A stretch of 64,000 nucleotides of DNA, taken from NCBI GenBank assembly GCA_002897115.2, contig BCIH01000011.1:528804-592803 (forward strand), written 5' to 3'. The DNA comes from Prototheca cutis (lineage: Eukaryota > Chlorophyta > Trebouxiophyceae > Chlorellales > Chlorellaceae). Below, in pieces: positions 60,323-64,000 of this stretch. Positions within the stretch are counted from its first letter, which is position 1. Each line of letters begins with the position of its first letter. Made by a program: the position numbers and the translations under genes. The notes beneath the pieces were generated by a model. The model was not told the origin of the DNA. It was given only the letters and a program-made list of their open reading frames with translations, and ran no database searches.

Positions 60323-63300
60323 ATGGGCCGCGATCCATTTTCACCCCTGTTGGATAAACGCTGTTCCGTCGTGGTGCTGCGGGACAGGGCCAAGGCCCAG
60401 TGGCGCCTGGCCCTGACCACCCCTGCAAGGTCGGTCGGTGGGAATTCCTCGGCATCCCGTTGCAGGGCCCCATGGGCCGTCACACCGCGTGCGGGTCTAC
60501 TCACAATGCGCGTGTGCCCATCCCGCCACCTGCAGCCTTGAGACGGAGGTGGTCTGCATCGATCCCAGCAATGGCCTGCTGCTCAAGGAGGTTGATGGGA
60601 AGAAGTATGCTTCCGAGGTCTGTGCTGAGTGGCGGCGTGCGTCGAGTGGGATGGGTGNCCCTGTTGAGAGGCACAGTGGGGAGCGAAGCGTGAGACAGAT
60701 GGGCTTGCAGAGCATCTCTGCTGCCGCAACATCCTCCCATAGCTGCCTAACCCCCCTTAAGGCAGCGGTGGGATGCTGCTGCTGCTGTCGTTCCCCAGCC
60801 GGCCCACCTCCCTGCCCCCGTTCTGTATTTCGTTTAGAAAACTGCGATGCACGTAGCTACCATAGCCAGAAAGCCACAATCGGACCCCACCCCTTGCTTC
60901 GCCTCACCCTGCGCAGATGGAGGCACTGGCCGCACAGCTATCCCTAGGGTTTGTGGCAGAGTACCGTGGCGATGCGTTGCTCGGGTACGTCGCCACAGCG
61001 TGCACAGCAGGCGTGTTCTTGGCGACCAAGACCCGGGAAAAGGCGCGGCTGCCGGGCNGGCACGCCGTGCTGGCGGTGACCGAGGCCTCCTGGGTCCTCA
61101 TTCCCCTGGAAGCCGGGCAAAAGGCGCGGGTGGGAAGTTTCGTGGAAGCTGCAGTGGTGGCGACGGGGGCCGGGTCAGCATGCACGCACAGATCCCCTGA
61201 CGGGAAGCAGACTGTCCTTGAAACGGTGCTGGGGGCTGGCGAGGCTGACAAAAAGAGAGGCCTGGCCTGCAACGAGAAATCTCAGACCTGCTCCACCACC
61301 ACGACACACGTGCAGCCCGCGGTGGCGCAGGCGCAACCCTCTGCCCAATCCGTCGCGAGTTCGTTCCTGGGAGATTTTGGCGTGCCTGGTGGCAGCAGCA
61401 GCGGCGGTGNGTCCAGCACCATTGCGATGAGCCCGGCCGAGCAGGAGTTTTGGTCTGCGGTGCAACAGGTGGCGGTGGAGAATGCTCATTTTTATTGTTG
61501 GACCGCAGACCTGACGCGGCCTTTTCCCTCGCCGCACACGCCCGCTGACCCGGCGCCTGAGTTTGTGTGGAATGAGTGGTTGACGGGGTCGCTGGCCGCT
61601 GCAGGCCTGGCGGGCCGCGCCCCGGCCCTGCTCCAGGGCGCGGTCGAGTCGGCGACGTACGGCGACTCGCCAACAGCGGGCGGGACCCTCGCGCCCCACG
61701 GGTTTGCGCTGGTCTCGCGCCGCTCGCGCCGGCACCCGGGGACGCGTTACTTAGCCCGGGGCCTCAATGCTTTATCTGGCCCCGGCAACGAAGTCGAGAG
61801 CGAGCTCATCGTCTGGGCTGGCGTGGCTACTGCTGCTGCGCATGGGATTGGGGGGAGTGGCGGCGATGCAGGACTGTGCCCTGCGCCCCCCCCGCCGCCA
61901 CCACGACAAGATCGGCAACCACAAGAACAACGACAACTAAGGCTCCAGACCCCAGTGCTGCGATGGGCCCGGTGTGTCTGGCGGCGGGGCACGGTTCCCA
62001 TCTGGTGGGGCGTGAGCCTGGCGTCGGTGCAAAAGGGGCTGACAGCCGATGTCTACGTTCGTAGCGAGGCGCCGTACAGGGGGACGCTCACGTATTTGCG
62101 TCGTCTGCAGCGAACCGTCGCCGCCTACGAAGCCCGGGGCGGCTGCTATTGCGATGATGTTGGCGATGGCGAAGAAGAAGTTGCCGAGCTTGGCGAGCGG
62201 GTGGCCGGATCAGGGCCTGGCAGTGGCAATGGGCTCGCCAGTCTTCTGGGTGACCATGACGATACTTCCCAAGCAGCACCGCCCGAGGGCTGGGTGGCCG
62301 TGGACGGCGCGGACGACGCCCCGTTTGTCCCCGGCACTGACGCAAACGACGCTGATGTTGCAGCCGACCTGCTGGGCCTGCTGAGCGTTGACGGTAGCGA
62401 TGCCAACGGGATGCGCGGTGCTGCCGCCATGGAGGCCTCTCTCGCGGCGGCAGCAGGGCCAATGATGAGCGACGAGATGAACGCCAGCGCCATCCCTTTG
62501 TCACCAACACAAACCACCGACGATGATGATTTGGAGGGCCTGGGCGTCCCCATTACCTGCATCAGCCTGCTGCACTGCAACCCGACCAAACAGTCGGAGC
62601 TGCTGCTGTCGGCGCACTTCCAGGAGGGCATGCGCCACGTGCGGGGTCTGCTGCCCCGGGGCGCGCCCGTCCGCGTCGTCAACTACGACTGGCATGGGAA
62701 CATGGGCCGGCTGGGCGAAGAGGGTGGCATCGAAGCCTTCTGGTCCTTTATCCGCACGCTCGTCCAGGATGTGCGCTCCCTTTTGGTGGTGGTGGTGGTG
62801 AGGGGGGGTTGGGAAGGTTTGGGGGCCGGTGATAGGAACAGGGAACGTGATGTGATCCAACAGGCAGTGTCATGTCCACAGGGATTGCTGCTGTCGTCAT
62901 GCTCATCAAATCCGTCTGCGGTCCGGGATACTGCTGGCCCCTGTCAATGACTGACATAACCAACCTCCGTCGGCTGACACTCACCTGGTGCAGTGCGGCC
63001 TATCGTACGGGACGTTGTCAGAGGCACCGGCATCTGGGGCTCCAGAAAAAGGCACCGACACCCAACCTTTTTCGACCGACCTCATCGTCACGCGGCTGGG
63101 CAGGCAGCACGGGCTGCTGCGGTACAACTGTGCAGACAGTCTGGACCGCACAAATGCCGCCACGTGCTTTGCGGTGCTGCCCGTGCTGCAGGAGGGCTTT
63201 CGACTCGTGGGCATCGACATTGCCGCGCCAACGGTCGTGCCAGCTAGTGCTGGTTTAGCGTTGGGGCGGGGGGTGGCTGGTGGGACGGGGGCGTCGCTCC

Positions 63301-64000
63301 AGCACCCGGAGCTGCCAGAGGTGCGTCTTCAGGTGGATTGCTGGTCGGGGCACCCACATACTGCTGGGGTGGTGACGCGGGAGGACACATGGAAAATGCC
63401 TGGTTGGGCACTGTGACGAGCCATGGCAGTGGGTCTGTTATTTCACAGGGAACTGGCATCGTGGGCAGACAAGACACGAACGCACTAAACCCTTAAAGCC
63501 CTAAACGTGCGCGCACACCTTGAATGCGCACAGGGCTGGGAGGTCCGAGAGCATGGTGGGCGACTGCTCTACATCGACCACTCGACGCGCACGACGCAGT
63601 GGGAACCGCCGNCGGGTATCGGGGGCCAAGGTGATGGCACCTTTCGCGCCGGGGCCCCGCCGCATCGCAGCGCATCGTCCCCGCAAGTCAGTGGCATCTC
63701 CCGGGGCACGGTGGGGATGATCAAGGATGACGGCGGCCATCTTCGGCCTGCCAGCGGCGGCGCAGTGGAAGCGGGAGCAAAAGCCCTGGCCCCAGGGTCC
63801 ACGACCACCATCGCTGCGCAGTCGATGCCCACGTTACTGCCAGGCCCACTCGCCGAGCCGTGGGCCTTTTTCAACCTCGGGAGCGTGGGTGCGGTGCGGC
63901 GGGGTCTGCGGCGCGATGTGCTGGCGGCGTATGTGGAGGCTTTCAAAGTCCACGGCGACGTGCACTCTTTCTTGTACACGGGCTCGCCCGCCATGCACAG
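60323..64000 (+). CDS. SAC9: SAC9-like phosphoinositide phosphatase with WW domain (3' partial)
   Basis: Five exons are visible, 60323-60429, 60536-60617, 60917-62770, 62994-63320 and 63534 to the window end, giving at least 945 residues with all phases closing. The SAC domain covers residues about 20-790: NAHFYCWTADLTRPFP, FVWNEWL, LISRRSRRHPGTRY-type, RRGTVPIWW and VRVVNYDWHGN. The catalytic CX5R motif is in RYNCADSLDRTN (C727, R733). A WW domain follows (GWEVRE...LLYIDHSTRTTQWEPP, W792 and W813), as in plant SAC9. PWAFFNLGSVG... LYTGSPAMH then matches the SAC9 segment after the WW. SAC9 hydrolyses PI(4,5)P2 at the 5 position. An acidic Gly/Ala-rich insertion (about residues 470-590) splits the SAC domain. 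The rest of the gene lies outside the window. Confidence 0.9.

Overview
This is nuclear DNA of a compact, GC-rich, photosynthetic eukaryote. Almost every gene is split by short introns (about 60-500 bp) with GT-AG, or occasionally GC-AG, ends. Several introns carry long C or G runs and CA/GT microsatellites. A plastid-type FtsZ, the plant-type YbeY-HAD fusion, a SAC9-type phosphatase with a WW domain and a branched-chain aminotransferase with a transit-peptide-like start all point to the green lineage, most likely a chlorophyte microalga. That assignment is inference: an inward-rectifier K+ channel is unusual for plants, and a glaucophyte cannot be excluded. The sequence is a draft assembly with two N gaps (4202-4241 and 35250-35311) and many isolated single Ns.

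I rebuilt gene models by hand from splice sites, reading frame and conserved motifs. For nearly every model the exon phases close exactly; the exception is TRM1. Left part (1-23.5 kb): two tandem ATP-grasp ligase paralogues (the first cut by the window edge), a protein with a C-terminal J domain (-), ESCRT-III VPS20/CHMP6 (+), the 17-exon exosome helicase MTR4 (-) head-to-head with exosome subunit RRP4 (+), a Kir-type K+ channel with two consecutive cytoplasmic Kir domains and a long acidic tail (+), and FtsZ (-).

Middle (24-45 kb): tRNA methyltransferase TRM1 (+), branched-chain aminotransferase (+), YbeY-HAD fusion (-), an SLC35B1-like nucleotide-sugar transporter (-), an RGG-rich eIF4B-like protein (+), a serine incorporator (-), a three-RRM RNA-binding protein (-) and mitochondrial ribosomal bL12 (+).

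Right part (45-64 kb): a small FHA protein (-), haspin kinase (+), ribosomal eL30 (-) and eS25 (+) sharing one divergent promoter, a HINT nucleotide hydrolase (+), METTL4 adenine methyltransferase (+), a TEX2/Nvj2-like lipid-transfer protein with an SMP domain (-) and a SAC9-like phosphoinositide phosphatase (+) running off the end.

RNA metabolism is heavily represented (MTR4, RRP4, TRM1, YbeY, METTL4, RRM protein, eIF4B-like, three ribosomal proteins), but this looks like a normal eukaryotic gene neighbourhood and not an operon-like system. The most unusual items are the Kir channel with duplicated cytoplasmic domains, its stop codon embedded in a splice donor, introns whose two ends are complementary (G/GT at the 5' end, C/CA at the 3' end), and the exosome helicase/exosome subunit head-to-head pair. 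I saw no rRNA, tRNA, CRISPR array or intact transposon.
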